This document shows, in pieces, positions 35,129 to 45,484 of a DNA stretch of 64,000 nucleotides; position 1 is the first letter of the stretch, and each line of letters opens with the position of its first letter. This stretch comes from Channa striata. Taxonomy: Eukaryota; Chordata; Actinopteri; Anabantiformes; Channidae. The stretch spans positions 4,598,932 through 4,662,931 of the forward strand of contig CM065169.1 of NCBI GenBank assembly GCA_033026295.1, given 5' to 3'. The notes below the pieces were generated by a model, which was not told the origin of the DNA, searched no databases, and worked only from the letters and a program-made list of their open reading frames with translations. Made by a program: the position numbers and the translations under genes.

Positions 35129-36994
35129 TACCTTTGTATTTTTGTTTTGTTTAGTTTTTTTTGTGGAGGGGGTGACATGTAAAACCAGTAGTTGTCACTA
35201 CAATAAAAATTGATGTAACATTATGCAGTTAGTTTTTAAGCAGTGTTTAGTTATTTTTAATTGACAATAGTTTGCAATATTGACTGAGACAAAGAGCAGT
35301 AAATCTTTTGAATTTGATAATTTGTCAGATATACAAGACTTACACTCTTTAGCTTCCTCAAAGTTAAATTAGGAGCCTTCATCCCTTGCCAGTTTCTATA
35401 TTAACAACATGTTCTATTCTTTTGGCTGGAGCCAAGGTAAAGTCACAGGAGGAAAGCTTGTCTAGTGACATATTTCTAAAGAGCCTTAAGTAAGAAGTGA
35501 ATGAAAAGATGATGTAACGCTCTTGCCTGACATGCTCTGAGGCAGAAAGGAAGAAAGGTGAAATAAAAATTATATTGAGGTGGCTCTTCCATTAAATACT
35601 TTTTTGCCTTGCTGTATTCAGTCTTACCTTGGCTTATCTGTGCCCTTGCCCATGATATAATTGAGCTTTTCAAAGTAGCAGCACATTAAAAGCCTCACAT
35701 ATGGATTTGCATTTGAAAATGATGACAATTTAAGACTTTTATTAACAAAGTGGCTTGCTGTAATTTTTATAACCTGGGTGAAGTTAGTGGAGCTGAAAGA
35801 ACCCAGATGTTTCCCTTGACCGGATTTCACCCTGTAAAGGACATGTGCAGCTTCTGATATGGATACAGCACAAACAAATGAATCTGCTCTGCTGTACTGC
35901 GGTTTTAAGGCATGGAGTTTTATCCACACGTCCTCCCCACATGTCCATGTACTCACAGATACACACACACACACACACACCAAGCACTTCCTTTCTCCAG
36001 CAAAGCTTCCTATAGGGACTTCCTGCTCTAAGTGTTGTTTACTCACTGCCCACTCATCTCCCACCTCCTTGGCAGCCACTTCCTCTTCCTCTTGCTGTGT
36101 TCCTGTGGATGTGTGTGCATTTGTGTGTCTGTAGTGTCAGTAGTTCACATGCTGTATGTTTGTGTCTGTCCATTACATGTCACATTTTTCATATTCATTT
36201 GTAACATTGCAGGTGCATTTCCTTTTTTTTCCTGCCTCTGTGGATGTGACCTGCATTCATCCCAGATGGCTATCCGGTCAGCTGACATCTGTGACCTTAT
36301 TAGCTGAAGCCTAATGACTGAAGCCTAATGTGCAGTGAATGACCCCCACCCCCACTTGTATCCATCTGATAACAACCAGCCAGAAAGGAAAGATATCTAC
36401 TGTGGCAATGAAGAACTACCAGCTGAAAATTCGACATATTATCAAAGCCCTGAAACTGTATCTAAGGTAGAAGTAAGGCAGCACATCAGGACTTGTCATA
36501 TGCATCTGACAGTGCAAATCCTGAGCACAGCTTATTACTTTTTGGTTACAGTACCAAAACTAAAATTCAGACGATTACACCCACACATATAAATATTGTG
36601 ATTTCACCCTGTCATTCTGTCTTGCATGTCAAACATATGATTCACCTGGTAGGTTTTTAAGTTCAAGTTGATGGTTGTAAGGTAAGTTAATAAACTAAAA
36701 ACATACCTCAAAATTGGTGCAAATTGGTCTTTTTTTGAACTTTTTTTTTAAACATGTTTCATTAGCAACTAACAGGGCCATGTCCCCTGGGAAACTCAAG
36801 ACTCAAGAAAAGTTGTTAGGCCTCGTGTGCACCGTGTTAGCATGTCATGTTTTGGCCAGCATTGCTCGTTTGATAATATTTAAACAGGAAGTTCGAGGCA
36901 GGTCACATATTTCAGTGAGAAATGAAACAATAGTAGTTCACCGACAAGCCATAGTAATAAAATGAAAAATGTACGTTTATTTCTAAAAGCTACA
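35129..36994. other. Unannotated sequence with (AC)n
   Basis: A (AC)n run lies at 35960-35980 and generates the Cys/Val- and His/Thr-rich parts of the overlapping frames 35624-36079 (-) and 35859-36134 (+). Those frames lack domains and are shadows. No other feature is supported. Confidence 0.5.
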
Positions 36995-37419
36995 TACACT
37001 CACTGACCACTTTATTAGGTACACCTGTACATTCTAATACAATCCAATACAGCAGCTCTGCAATAAATTCAGATTTTACAAAGTTCCAATTTGTCAGTTT
37101 TTAAGTTGGAACTCTCACAAAGGTGATCATTCTAATATGTGTTTATGACTGAGGTCATAGTGGTTAGTGGAGTTGTACTGGAGGGCATTATAAGAAGAGA
37201 TGTTCTAATGTTTTGGCCACACCATTCATTTTAAACATGGTGGCCAAAACATTATATCCATGTCTTCTTATATTGCCCTCCAGTACAACTCCACTAACCA
37301 CTTAAGAGTTCCAACTTAACTTGTAAAATATACTGTAAAATCAGAATTCATTGCAGAGCTGCTGTATTGGATTGTAGTAGAATGTACAGGTGTACCTAAT
37401 AAAGTGGCCAGTGAGTGTA
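36995..37419. mobile_element. Palindromic foldback MITE flanked by TA
   Basis: The ends cactcactgaccactttatt and its complement (aataaagtggccagtgagtg at 37398-37417) are inverted repeats that run on for over 60 bases through aggtacacctgtacattcta and cagcagctctgcaa. The inner part is also inverted: gtggttagtggagttgtact (from about 37160) is mirrored near 37282-37301, and tggccac/gtggcca meet near 37213-37246. The whole unit is therefore one long imperfect palindrome with a very short centre. TA lies at both borders. About 40 bases of the left arm (about 37116-37159) have no counterpart on the right. The terminal phrase is widespread in vertebrate genomes; I cannot assign the superfamily. Confidence 0.85.
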
Positions 37420-38348
37420 TTCTACTTTTTCTTCCCCTTTTGCTCCACCCACAGTTACATTTATGATTTATAATCAATTGAGCATGCATGCATATAAATG
37501 GTGTAAAAAAACAAAAAAACAAATGTGGTGTTTATTTGCTAAATAATTTTGCAGTAAAGCAGAAAGACATACATGGCAGATAACTGCAGTGAGCATTTAA
37601 TAGAGGTGATAAACTAGAACTGTACACACGTCATCTCCACAGATAGAAAACAAGATATGCACAGAAGCCCTAACATTAAGATGGAAACAGCAAACCACAT
37701 TTGCTGTTGTCATTTAAGGCATTTGGTTGTTCAACCTTTGATGACCCCTAATAATAATAATAATAATGACAAACAATTTTACAAGATTAAATTAAGGTTA
37801 AAAGTGATTGAAAGTTTCTCAGGTCTGTCCTGGTCAGACTCAAATTAAGGGATGCCGTATCACAGTAAACCCAGCTCTCAGTTCTCATTATGTGTTAATG
37901 TTATATAAAGGCCTGTTTTTGGGGCTTCTGTGTTTGCGTGTTTAATCGTAACTGTACTTTGAGAAAGTCCGACAGTGACACAAACTTTGCTTTTCACGTC
38001 GGTCACTCCCCCCCCGACCTTTGAGTCCAGAGGTTAATGACATCATTAGCATTCTGTTGGGGGTTGCCTGGCCTCTGTTTCCCAGCAGGGCTTGGGCTCT
38101 GCTCAGAGGCTGACTAAGCCAAGGACTTTACACTGGCCAAGTGTGCGAGTATAAATTGTGTGTGTGGATATGATAGAAAGATAAAGAGAGAGAGAGGGAT
38201 GGGAAACGGGGTGAGAGGGGTGGATGGGTGATCATCCTTAAAGTGTCACAGGATACTGGCACCGTGAGTCAGAGGCTAAGGATGAAGAGGAGAAAGATGA
38301 GAAAAGGATTGGCGTGTGAGGGGTGGGTGGATGGGGGTAGGACACTGC

Positions 38349-38367
38349 GGGTGGGGGTGGGAATGGG
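38349..38367 (+). other. G-quadruplex motif
   Basis: Four G runs are separated by 1, 1 and 3 bases: gggtgggggtgggaatggg. A second G-rich cluster (38320-38337) lies just upstream. Sequence fits the G3+N1-7 rule; folding in the cell is not shown. Confidence 0.7.
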
Positions 38368-39103
38368 AGGCAGATGAAGGACTCACTAAAGAGTGACTCG
38401 ACCTGTGAGTCAGAGGAAGTGTCCATTGGTCAAGGGCACGTAGATGGAAAGAAGAGCCTTTATAACATTAAATTCATTCCCTGATCCTGAACATTAATCC
38501 AGTCCACCACAGAGCTGAAGGGAAAGCTTTTGTTATTTGACATGAGGTGTCATGGAAGGTTTGAAACAAGACAGTAAGGATACAGGCTGGCAAAATCAAC
38601 AATTAGCTGGATGTTAAATGCCAAATGCAGTGAGGCTGCAGAGTTAGGCTTTGTTACACTGTTTGCAAGTTTTTGCTGACAATGCCAACATCAAAAATAA
38701 ATTCTCTTTAACTGTAACATAAGTTTTTTTTTTTGGGCAGTTTGTTTGAGAAGTAAAGAGGTAAATGCTGAACCCGAGCAAAATAATACAATCTGACCCA
38801 AGGTCCCTTTCATTGGAAATGTCTCAGTTTTCCTCTTTCCAATATCTTTCTGATGACTGTCCATTTAACTGTGCAGGGATACAAGAACATAACAGACACT
38901 TTCCATTGTGGTTTCAGGCCCCATCATGGTTCGAATAAATGGTTAGTAGCAGGCTAACCGCTCTCTTAGGGACACTCCACTGACTCAGGGTTATTTTGGT
39001 GCTGCAACTCCAGTTGCAGGGAAGTGAACATTGATGGAAACACTAGTCCACAGACTCATGCTCCCTGTTATTTCCTCTGACCTAATTGTTTGTGGTTGGT
39101 ATT

Positions 39104-39133
39104 TGTGTGCGTGTGTGTGTGTGTGTGTGTGTG
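39104..39133. repeat. (GT)n microsatellite
   Basis: About 15 GT units with one GC interruption. Confidence 0.97.
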
Positions 39134-40438
39134 GCTTCACTTCCATGCTAAGGAGGCAGTGGGAAAACAGTTATGTAACTAGGGCTGATGCCATGTTATT
39201 CATCATGCACAGGTAAGCACCACAGTTTAACTTAATTTACCATTGTCGCATCCTGCTAATGCTGTGTGTGAGGAGTCAGCTGAAATACAGCACAGATAAA
39301 CTATGTCACTATGGACTATATTGATAAAGAGTGAACCAAGCCAGAGGCAGAATTCTGCACATTCGCAGAAATATATCCCTCACAAGATTAAGGAAACAGT
39401 AGCATTTAGACAACAACCACTTTGGTGAGCGTACCCTTCAGATTTAGCGCTTCCAGCGTGTTGGACAGGCAGAGCTAGAAATAAGGAAAATGCCAAACCC
39501 CAGTGCTTGGCCTTATGTCATGATTCTGGAAAAATACTGGAGCGATGATTCAGAAGATTCTGTTTTTTTCCCCCTTAGGTAATTTTGTTGTCAGCACATT
39601 AACTGAAGAGAAGCGAGGGAGGACGGGAGGCAGTGGCAGTTAACAGGGAAGCGATTTTCCATATGAGTGGGTCGCACTTCAAATTTGGACTGAAAACCTT
39701 GGTAGCAGAGTGCAAGCTGAGGCGCTCACAGCAGTCTGACACTTCTGGCACAACGCGGGTATGTCACACTTGTGTGCCAGAGAGCGCTGGACTGACCCAA
39801 ATATAACCTGGACACTCTGACGTTGCTGGTTTCTCATGTCAAAATCATTTCAGCTGAGTGTCAATAGAGAAGCAGCTTGACTGGATTCAGCTTAGTGAAA
39901 AGAAAAAAAAAAATCTAGGCTCCGAACAAGAAAACCACCAAAAGGAGGTGAGCTTGTATGGACTGGTTATTTCAGATTTTTCATTTGAAATGCATCTTCT
40001 TTTTTAGGATAAGAGTAGTAGAAGTGCATTGATGGCTGAGCTCCTACCTCTGGCCTTTCCTGATTGGAAAGATCAAACTGCCAGCAGCAAACAATTTAAC
40101 TGATATTAGGGTTAGGGTTACTGACATTTGAATAGAAATGTGTACATAAAAAATAGATAAGATAGAACAACCAATCAAACTGCATACAGCCATGATATCA
40201 TCTAGTCATTTTCTCAAGCTGGGACAGAGGCAAGGGGTGTGTCTGGTAACTGAGACAGGTGAGAGCATATTTGCTCAACAGGTAAAAGAAACACATGTAA
40301 AGGGTGAGGCCCTACAGTACATATAGAAATCAGCTTCAACCACTCAACAGGCGATGAAAGCAGTAAAATGAAAACAGATTAAAAAAGGTAAAAAACTATA
40401 AATATTATCAAAAATGCAATGAAATGAATAATTTAAAT

Positions 40439-40917
40439 CAGGGGTCTCAGACTCGCGGCTCGCGGGCCTATTAAAGTTTAATGTTAGTGCGGCCCGCGAG
40501 TTTGTTATGAACGGCACGGAACGGAAATGACGTACATTGCGGAAATGACGTCATATTGAGGAAATGACGTTCTTTGTGCGTCGGCTAAACACTTGATTGA
40601 AACTTCAACGCGACAGCTTAAAGAAAGCTTAAAGAACTGTTAATACAGACATTTGAATCCTAATTATTATAATTATTATTATTATTTTATTTACTTATTA
40701 CTGATTGATTGATTGATTTTCTTATTAATTTCTTATTTATTTTCTTCTAATTTGTTTATTTATTTTTTCACATTATTTTGTGTTAAAAATAAAAAATAAA
40801 GACATTTGAGAAGATTAAAATTATATAAAAGTTTTTCTTGTGGAAACCTGATGCGGCCCAGCCTCACCCCGACTCTGCCTCCAGCGGCCCCCAAGTAAAT
40901 TGAGTTTGAGACCCCTG
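40439..40917. mobile_element. hAT-type MITE with perfect 8-bp duplication
   Basis: The left terminus caggggtctcagactc (40439-40454) matches the complement of the right terminus gagtttgagacccctg (40902-40917) at 15 of 16 positions. The 8-bp sequence atttaaat flanks it exactly on both sides (40431-40438 and 40918-40925). Terminal CAGGG and an 8-bp target duplication are hallmarks of hAT elements. The 479-bp interior has gcggcccgc segments near each end, several atgacgt motifs and an AT-rich (att)n/(gatt)n middle, with no transposase frame. The perfect duplication suggests a relatively young insertion, moved by an enzyme supplied elsewhere. Confidence 0.92.
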
Positions 40918-41231
40918 ATTTAAATGCATTGAACTGAAATGTTAAAATCAAAACATAAAGATTTAAAATTAAAAATAGTTAAAAGCCTCCTAAAATAATA
41001 TACTGAAAAGTTCTCATTCAAGCAGAAATTCAGCTCCCTTCCCCACATGCTTGACAAGCGGTAAGGTTGTGCCAGAAAGTTATTCTTTTGCTTTCTCCCT
41101 AAAGCACTACGTAGTATATCTGCACTGATGCCAGGGTCATGAGTATGAGGAGACAGCCCCTCTCCTTCTAACACAACTCTAAACACTCAGGTGCCCCAAC
41201 GGACACCCAAAGTGGTTCCAACCGATAGCAT

Positions 41232-41304
41232 CAATTCAATTTAACTTTATTTATATATTGCCAATTTACAACAAGGTCATCTCGAGGCACTTTACATAAT
41301 ACAG
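41232..41304 (-). mobile_element. Antisense fragment of L2-like LINE 3' end
   Basis: The plus strand reads caattcaatttaactttatt, then tatattgccaatttacaaca, aggtcatctcgaggcacttt and acataatac. This is the complement of the terminal 75 bases of the LINE whose 3' end lies at 45415-45484 (…gatgaccttgttgtaaattg…). The fragment stops where the LINE begins. It is either a separate very short insertion or part of a 5' inversion, a common by-product of LINE integration. Confidence 0.85.
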
Positions 41305-41700
41305 TCCTTCAGTTTTTACCGGGTGTAAAGAGATTGCTTCCCAAAGCCCCTTCTGTCCAAGTATCTACAGCAAATATTATGCTTTTAGCAGTCTGAGTTC
41401 CATTAAATATGTTGTCTAGAGGAAAATCTTTATTAGTATAAAATTCCCCTTATGGCTTTTCCCTGTTGGTTTGCACTGAAAGGAAAAAAAATCCAGAAAA
41501 AATGGGGACTTTGTGCTCTGCTTCAGCTTTGTAAGAATAATTCAACTTATTATGAACGACAAATGTTGTCTTTCAGATAACATGTTCAAAGATTTTTCGT
41601 GGAGATCAACAAAATATTATTCAGGCATCGTCTGCACGGATCACTTAAAGACCAGTATTCACAAGTGGAATGACTATAGCAAAAAAAACACTTTTAGGAT

Positions 41701-42195
41701 GGAAAATATAAAGGAGAAACTCTGTCTAAGGATAAACGTAAAATCAGTAAGATTATTATTCATGCAGGAACAAATGACGCCCAATTACACAAATCGGAGG
41801 TCATTAAAACGAATATTGAATCGGTGTGTAACTTTGCAAAGACAATGTCGGACTCCGTAGTTTTCTCTGGACCCCTGCCAAATCTGATCAGTGACGACAT
41901 GTATAGCCGCATGGCATCACTCAACCGCTGGCTGTCTCGGTGGTGTCCAGCAAACGATGTGGGCTACATAGACAATTGGAAAAGTTTTTTGGAAAAACCT
42001 AGGCTTATTAGGAGAGATGGCATCCATCCTACTTTGATGGTGCCTCTGTCTTATCAAAAAATATGGGTGATTTTATTAGACAACCAAAAGATTGACAGTG
42101 CAGAGTTGAGCCTAGGATGCAGAGATCCAGTCCTACACGCATCTCTGCAGTGTCCTTACTGCCGTCACCCCCCCACAACTCCCACATTCCTATAG
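41701..42195 (+). pseudogene. LINE ORF1 SGNH-hydrolase (esterase) fragment
   Basis: In one open frame the translation holds KIIIHAGTNDAQLHKSEVIK (41749-41808), VVFSGPLPNLISDDMYSRM and RLIRRDGIHPT (42004-42036). The GTND block and the closing DGIHP block match blocks III and V of SGNH hydrolases, which carry the conserved Asn and the catalytic Asp/His. CR1- and L2-group LINEs encode such an esterase in ORF1, where it probably aids RNP assembly or membrane contact. The N-terminal GDS block with the catalytic Ser is not visible upstream (41305-41700), so the domain is truncated or decayed. The start codon is lost; the frame ends at TAG 42193. Confidence 0.8.
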
Positions 42196-42319
42196 AGACT
42201 GTCTGTTCCCCGATCAACTAAATTTTACAAACTAAAAATGATCACAAGAGGAGTTAATCATAATAACTTAATAAAAATCAGGACTGCTCCTCTTACTGAA
42301 CAAAAAACTAAAACAATTA

Positions 42320-42990
42320 CGTAAATGTGGATTATTAAATATCAGATCTCTCTCATCTAAATCTCTGTTAGTAAATGACTTGATAAGCGATCATCAATTC
42401 GATTTATTTTTCTCACTGAAACTTGGTTGCAGAAGGAAGAATATGTCAGTTTAAATGAGTCGACCCCCCCAAGTCATATTAACTATCATGTTCCTAGAAG
42501 GTCAGGCCGAGGTGGAGGAGTAGCAGCAATCTAACACTCAAGCTTACCAATAAACCCTAGACCTCAACATAGTTATAACTCATTTGAGAGTCTTACTCTG
42601 AGCCTTTCACACCCAATTTGGAAAACTCAAAATTCACACCTATTTGTTATTGTGTACCATCCTCCAGTCCCTTATTCTGAATTTTTAACTGAATTTTCAG
42701 ATTTTCTAGCCGACTTAGTGCTTAGTGCAGATAAAGTCATCATAGTGGACGATTTTAACATTCATGTAGATGCTGACAGTAACTCCCTCAACACAGCATT
42801 TACTTCATTATTAGATTCAATTGGTTTCTCTCAAAATGTAAAAGAACCCACTCATTGTTTTAGTCAAACCCTAGCCTTGTCCTTACATACAGCATTGAAA
42901 TTGATAAATTAACAGTATTTCCTCATAATTTTGTTCTCTCTGACCATTTTCTGATAACATTTGAATTTAATTTAATGGATTATACAGCAG
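42320..42990 (+). pseudogene. LINE AP-type endonuclease, frameshifted
   Basis: Recognisable pieces are GLLNIRSLSSKSLLVNDLIS (from 42328), the catalytic-Glu ETWLQ motif (one frame off, about 42417), RGGGVAAI (about 42510-42531), YHPPVPYSEFL (42655), DDFNIHVD (42748-42771) and LSDHFLITFEF (about 42935-42967). These follow the APE-like fold used by L2-group LINEs to nick target DNA. The DFNIH motif is intact, but the preceding Gly is Asp. At least two frameshifts interrupt the domain and a TAA follows the part ending LKLIN (42910). Confidence 0.8.
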
Positions 42991-43035
42991 CTAGAAAAAA
43001 AGTTTTGCTTCAGTAGGTGTTAATCTGAAAACAAT

Positions 43036-44400
43036 GTGAACAAATTTAAGGAAATGATCCCTTCATCATTTACTTCAACATGTACTGATATAACTGAGAG
43101 TAGCCACGTTAACTGTACTCCTGTACAAATTAATTACCTGACTGATAATTATGCAGCATCTTTACATTCCATACTTGATAGTGTTGCCCCTCTGAAAAAG
43201 AAGGCAGTAATTCTGAACAGGCGATCTCCATGGTATAGCTCGCAAACCCGCAATTTAAAGCAGGCGTCACGAAGACTAGAAAGGAAGTGGTGTTCCACTC
43301 ATTCACAAGAATCACGCTTAGCCTGGAAAAAAAGTTTATACTTATACAAATTAGCACTTCGTAAAGCCAGAACAGCTTATTATTCATCACTAATAGAGGA
43401 AAACAAGAACAACCCTCGGTTTCTTTTCATCACTGTAGCCAGGCTGACTAAGACCATAGTTCAGTTGAGACTAGTATTCCCTCAATGCTATGCAGCAATG
43501 ACTTCATGACTTTCTTCACAAACAAAATCGTAGCTATTAGAAATAAAATTCACCAGATCCTCCACACAGAATTAGTCATCAGTAAGTCCTCAGTCCCTTT
43601 TAGACTGCTTTGTGCCCATAGACCTCGCTGAGTTAACTTCAACTATTATGGCATCTAAACCAACAACATGTCTGCTAGACCCTATTCCAGTTAGACTGCT
43701 CAAAGATGCTCTACCCTTATTAGACACGTTCGTATTAGATATCAGTAATCTGTCTTTACAAACAGGATATGTACCAAAAGCCTATAAGGTAGCTGTAATC
43801 AAACCTCTACTTAAAAAACCTTGTCTGGATCCAGGTGTCTTAGCCAATTACAGACCAATATCTAATCTCCCCTTTATTTCTAAAATACTTGAAAAAGTAG
43901 TTGTAAAGCAATTATGTGACCACCTGCGCAGAAACGACTTGTTTGAAGAATTTCAGTCAGGATTTAGAGTTCATCATAGCACAGAAACCACACTGATTAA
44001 AGTCACCAACGATCTTCTTCTGGCTTCAGATAACGGACTTGTCTCTATACTAGTTCTGCTAGATCTTACTGCTGCATTTGAGACCATTGATCACAGAATA
44101 TTATCATAGAGACTAGAACATGTTATTGGAATTAAACGAACTGCACTAAATTGGTTTAAATCGTATCTATCAGATAGATTCCAATTTGTTCATGTTAATG
44201 ATGAAACTTCCACATACACAAATGTTAGTTATGGAATTCCACAAGGCTCTGTGTTAGGACCAATACTCTTTACTCTATATATGTCTCCCCTTGGCATTAT
44301 TATTAGAAAACACTCTGTAAATTTTAATTGCTACGCTGATGACATGCAGTTATCTATCTATGAAACCTGATGAAACAAATCACTTAATCAAACTACAAGC
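43036..44400 (+). pseudogene. LINE linker and reverse transcriptase, broken
   Basis: The linker holds RRSPWYSSQTRNLKQASRRL and SSLIEENKNNPRFLF (to about 43430). The RT holds PIPVRLLKDALPL, ANYRPISNLPFISKILEKVV (about 43840-43899), FEEFQSGFRVHHSTETTLIK, motif A LDLTAAFETIDH (44059-44094, catalytic Asp at 44062), GIPQGSVLGPILF (44233-44271) and the YADD box (44332-44343). The Asp usually found after AAF is Glu. A TAG (44107) cuts motif A's region from the GIPQGS block and a TGA (44368) ends the frame after YADD. This enzyme would reverse-transcribe the element RNA at the nicked target. Confidence 0.88.
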
Positions 44401-45110
44401 ATGTCTAAAGACATAAGGGATTGGATGACATATAAGTTCCTTCTTCTAAACTCAGATAAAACTGAAGTTATTGTATTTGGGCCTAAAAGTCTAAGAAACA
44501 TGTTTTCTAACCATATCGCTACTTTAGATGACATGACTCTTGCCCCCAGTAGTACTGCAAGGAATCTCGGAGTCATTTTTGACTAAGATTTGTCATTTAC
44601 CTTACACATAAAACAAATCTCGTTACTCTCGTTACTTCTAGATTGGACTACTGTAATTATCTATTTTCTGGCTGCTCCAGTAACTCTCTAAAAAGCCTCC
44701 AATTAATCCAAAATGCTGCAGCAAGATTACTGACTGGGATTGGTAAGAGAGATCATATTTCACCTTCATTAGCTTCTCTCCATTGGCTTCCAATTAAATG
44801 TAGAATAGAATTTAAAACCCTTCTTCTTACATATAAAGCTCTAAACGGTCAAGCTTCATCATATCTAAAAGATCTCCTAGTACCATATCATCCTACTAGA
44901 CCACTTTGGTCCCAAAATGCAGGCCTACTTGTGGTTCCCAGAATTTCCAAAAATAGAATGGGAGGCTGAGCCTTTAGCTATCAAGCTCCTCTCCTGTGGA
45001 ACCAGCTCCCAGTCCAGATTCGGGAAGCAGACACCCTCTCTACTTTTAAGACTAGGCTCAAAACCTTCCTCTTCGATAAAGGTTATAGTTGGTTATAGTC
45101 ATGCTGCTAT
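44401..45110 (+). pseudogene. LINE ORF2 C-terminal region, broken
   Basis: Contains LLLNSDKTEVIVFGPKSLRN (44446-44505) and ARNLGVIFD before a TAA (44584). After a deletion of about 35 codons' worth of the usual sequence it resumes at LDYCNYLFSGCSSNSLKSLQ (44640), NAAARLLTGIGKRDHISPSL, SLHWLPIKCRIEFKTLLLTY and SQNAGLLVVPRIS. These are the conserved thumb and tail motifs of L2-group ORF2 proteins. Their role is not well defined. Confidence 0.85.
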
Positions 45111-45484
45111 ATGCTTAGACTGCTGGGGGACTCTGCACTGTGCCACTTTCCTCTTCTGTTCATTCTCTCCTCTCACCCCACATCTATAATGTCACCACTG
45201 TATGACATTATATTGCTTTTGTTGCTCTGTTCTTTTCTCTCTCCACTTTCCACTCAGCCCAATCGGTCAAGGCAGATAGCTGCCCACCCTGAGCCTGGTT
45301 CTGCTAGAGGTTTCTTCTGTTAAAGGGAGTTTTTCCTCTCCATTGTTGCCTATGGCTTGCTCAAGGGAGATTTGTTGGGTTTTCTCTACATGTTTGTATA
45401 GTCTTGACATTATTATGTAAAGTGCGTTGAGATGACCTTGTTGTAAATTGGCGCTATATAAATAAAGTTGAATTGAATTGAATT
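45111..45484 (+). repeat. LINE 3' UTR and tail
   Basis: This is the 3' UTR of the preceding LINE. It contains a tgttgctctgttcttttctc block, gagcctggttctgctagagg (the complement of the block seen at 28310), cattgttgcctatggcttgc and the terminal cgctatataaataaagttga followed by repeated ttgaa. The same UTR in antisense is at 28137-28560 and its last 75 bases at 41232-41304. Confidence 0.85.

Larger units (their letters stand above)
37420..40430. other. Unannotated sequence; G-rich patch and (GT)n
   Basis: (AAT)n at 37749-37767. A G/A-rich stretch at 38170-38420 contains a canonical four-run G-quadruplex motif (38349-38367). A (GT)n microsatellite lies at 39104-39133. A short ttagggttaggg stretch lies at 40107-40118. 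Open frames are short and domain-less. Confidence 0.5.
41305..45484 (+). mobile_element. Near full-length but dead L2-like LINE
   Basis: The unit reads, in order: 5' region, SGNH-esterase ORF1 remnant, AP-type endonuclease, linker, reverse transcriptase, C-terminal region, a 3' UTR with tcccctttaac-like block (on the minus sense), and the closing phrase gctatataaataaagttgaa followed by (ttgaa)n at 45467-45484. The esterase-plus-endonuclease-plus-RT order and the short tandem-repeat tail are characteristic of the CR1/L2 group of LINEs. Stops at 44107, 44368 and 44584 and several frameshifts show it cannot be translated. No target duplication was identified, which is usual for this group. Confidence 0.88.

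Noticed and set aside
35624..36079. 151-codon open frame, minus strand
   Set aside because: Runs through an (AC)n microsatellite giving a Cys/Val-rich stretch; another frame occupies the opposite strand; no domain.
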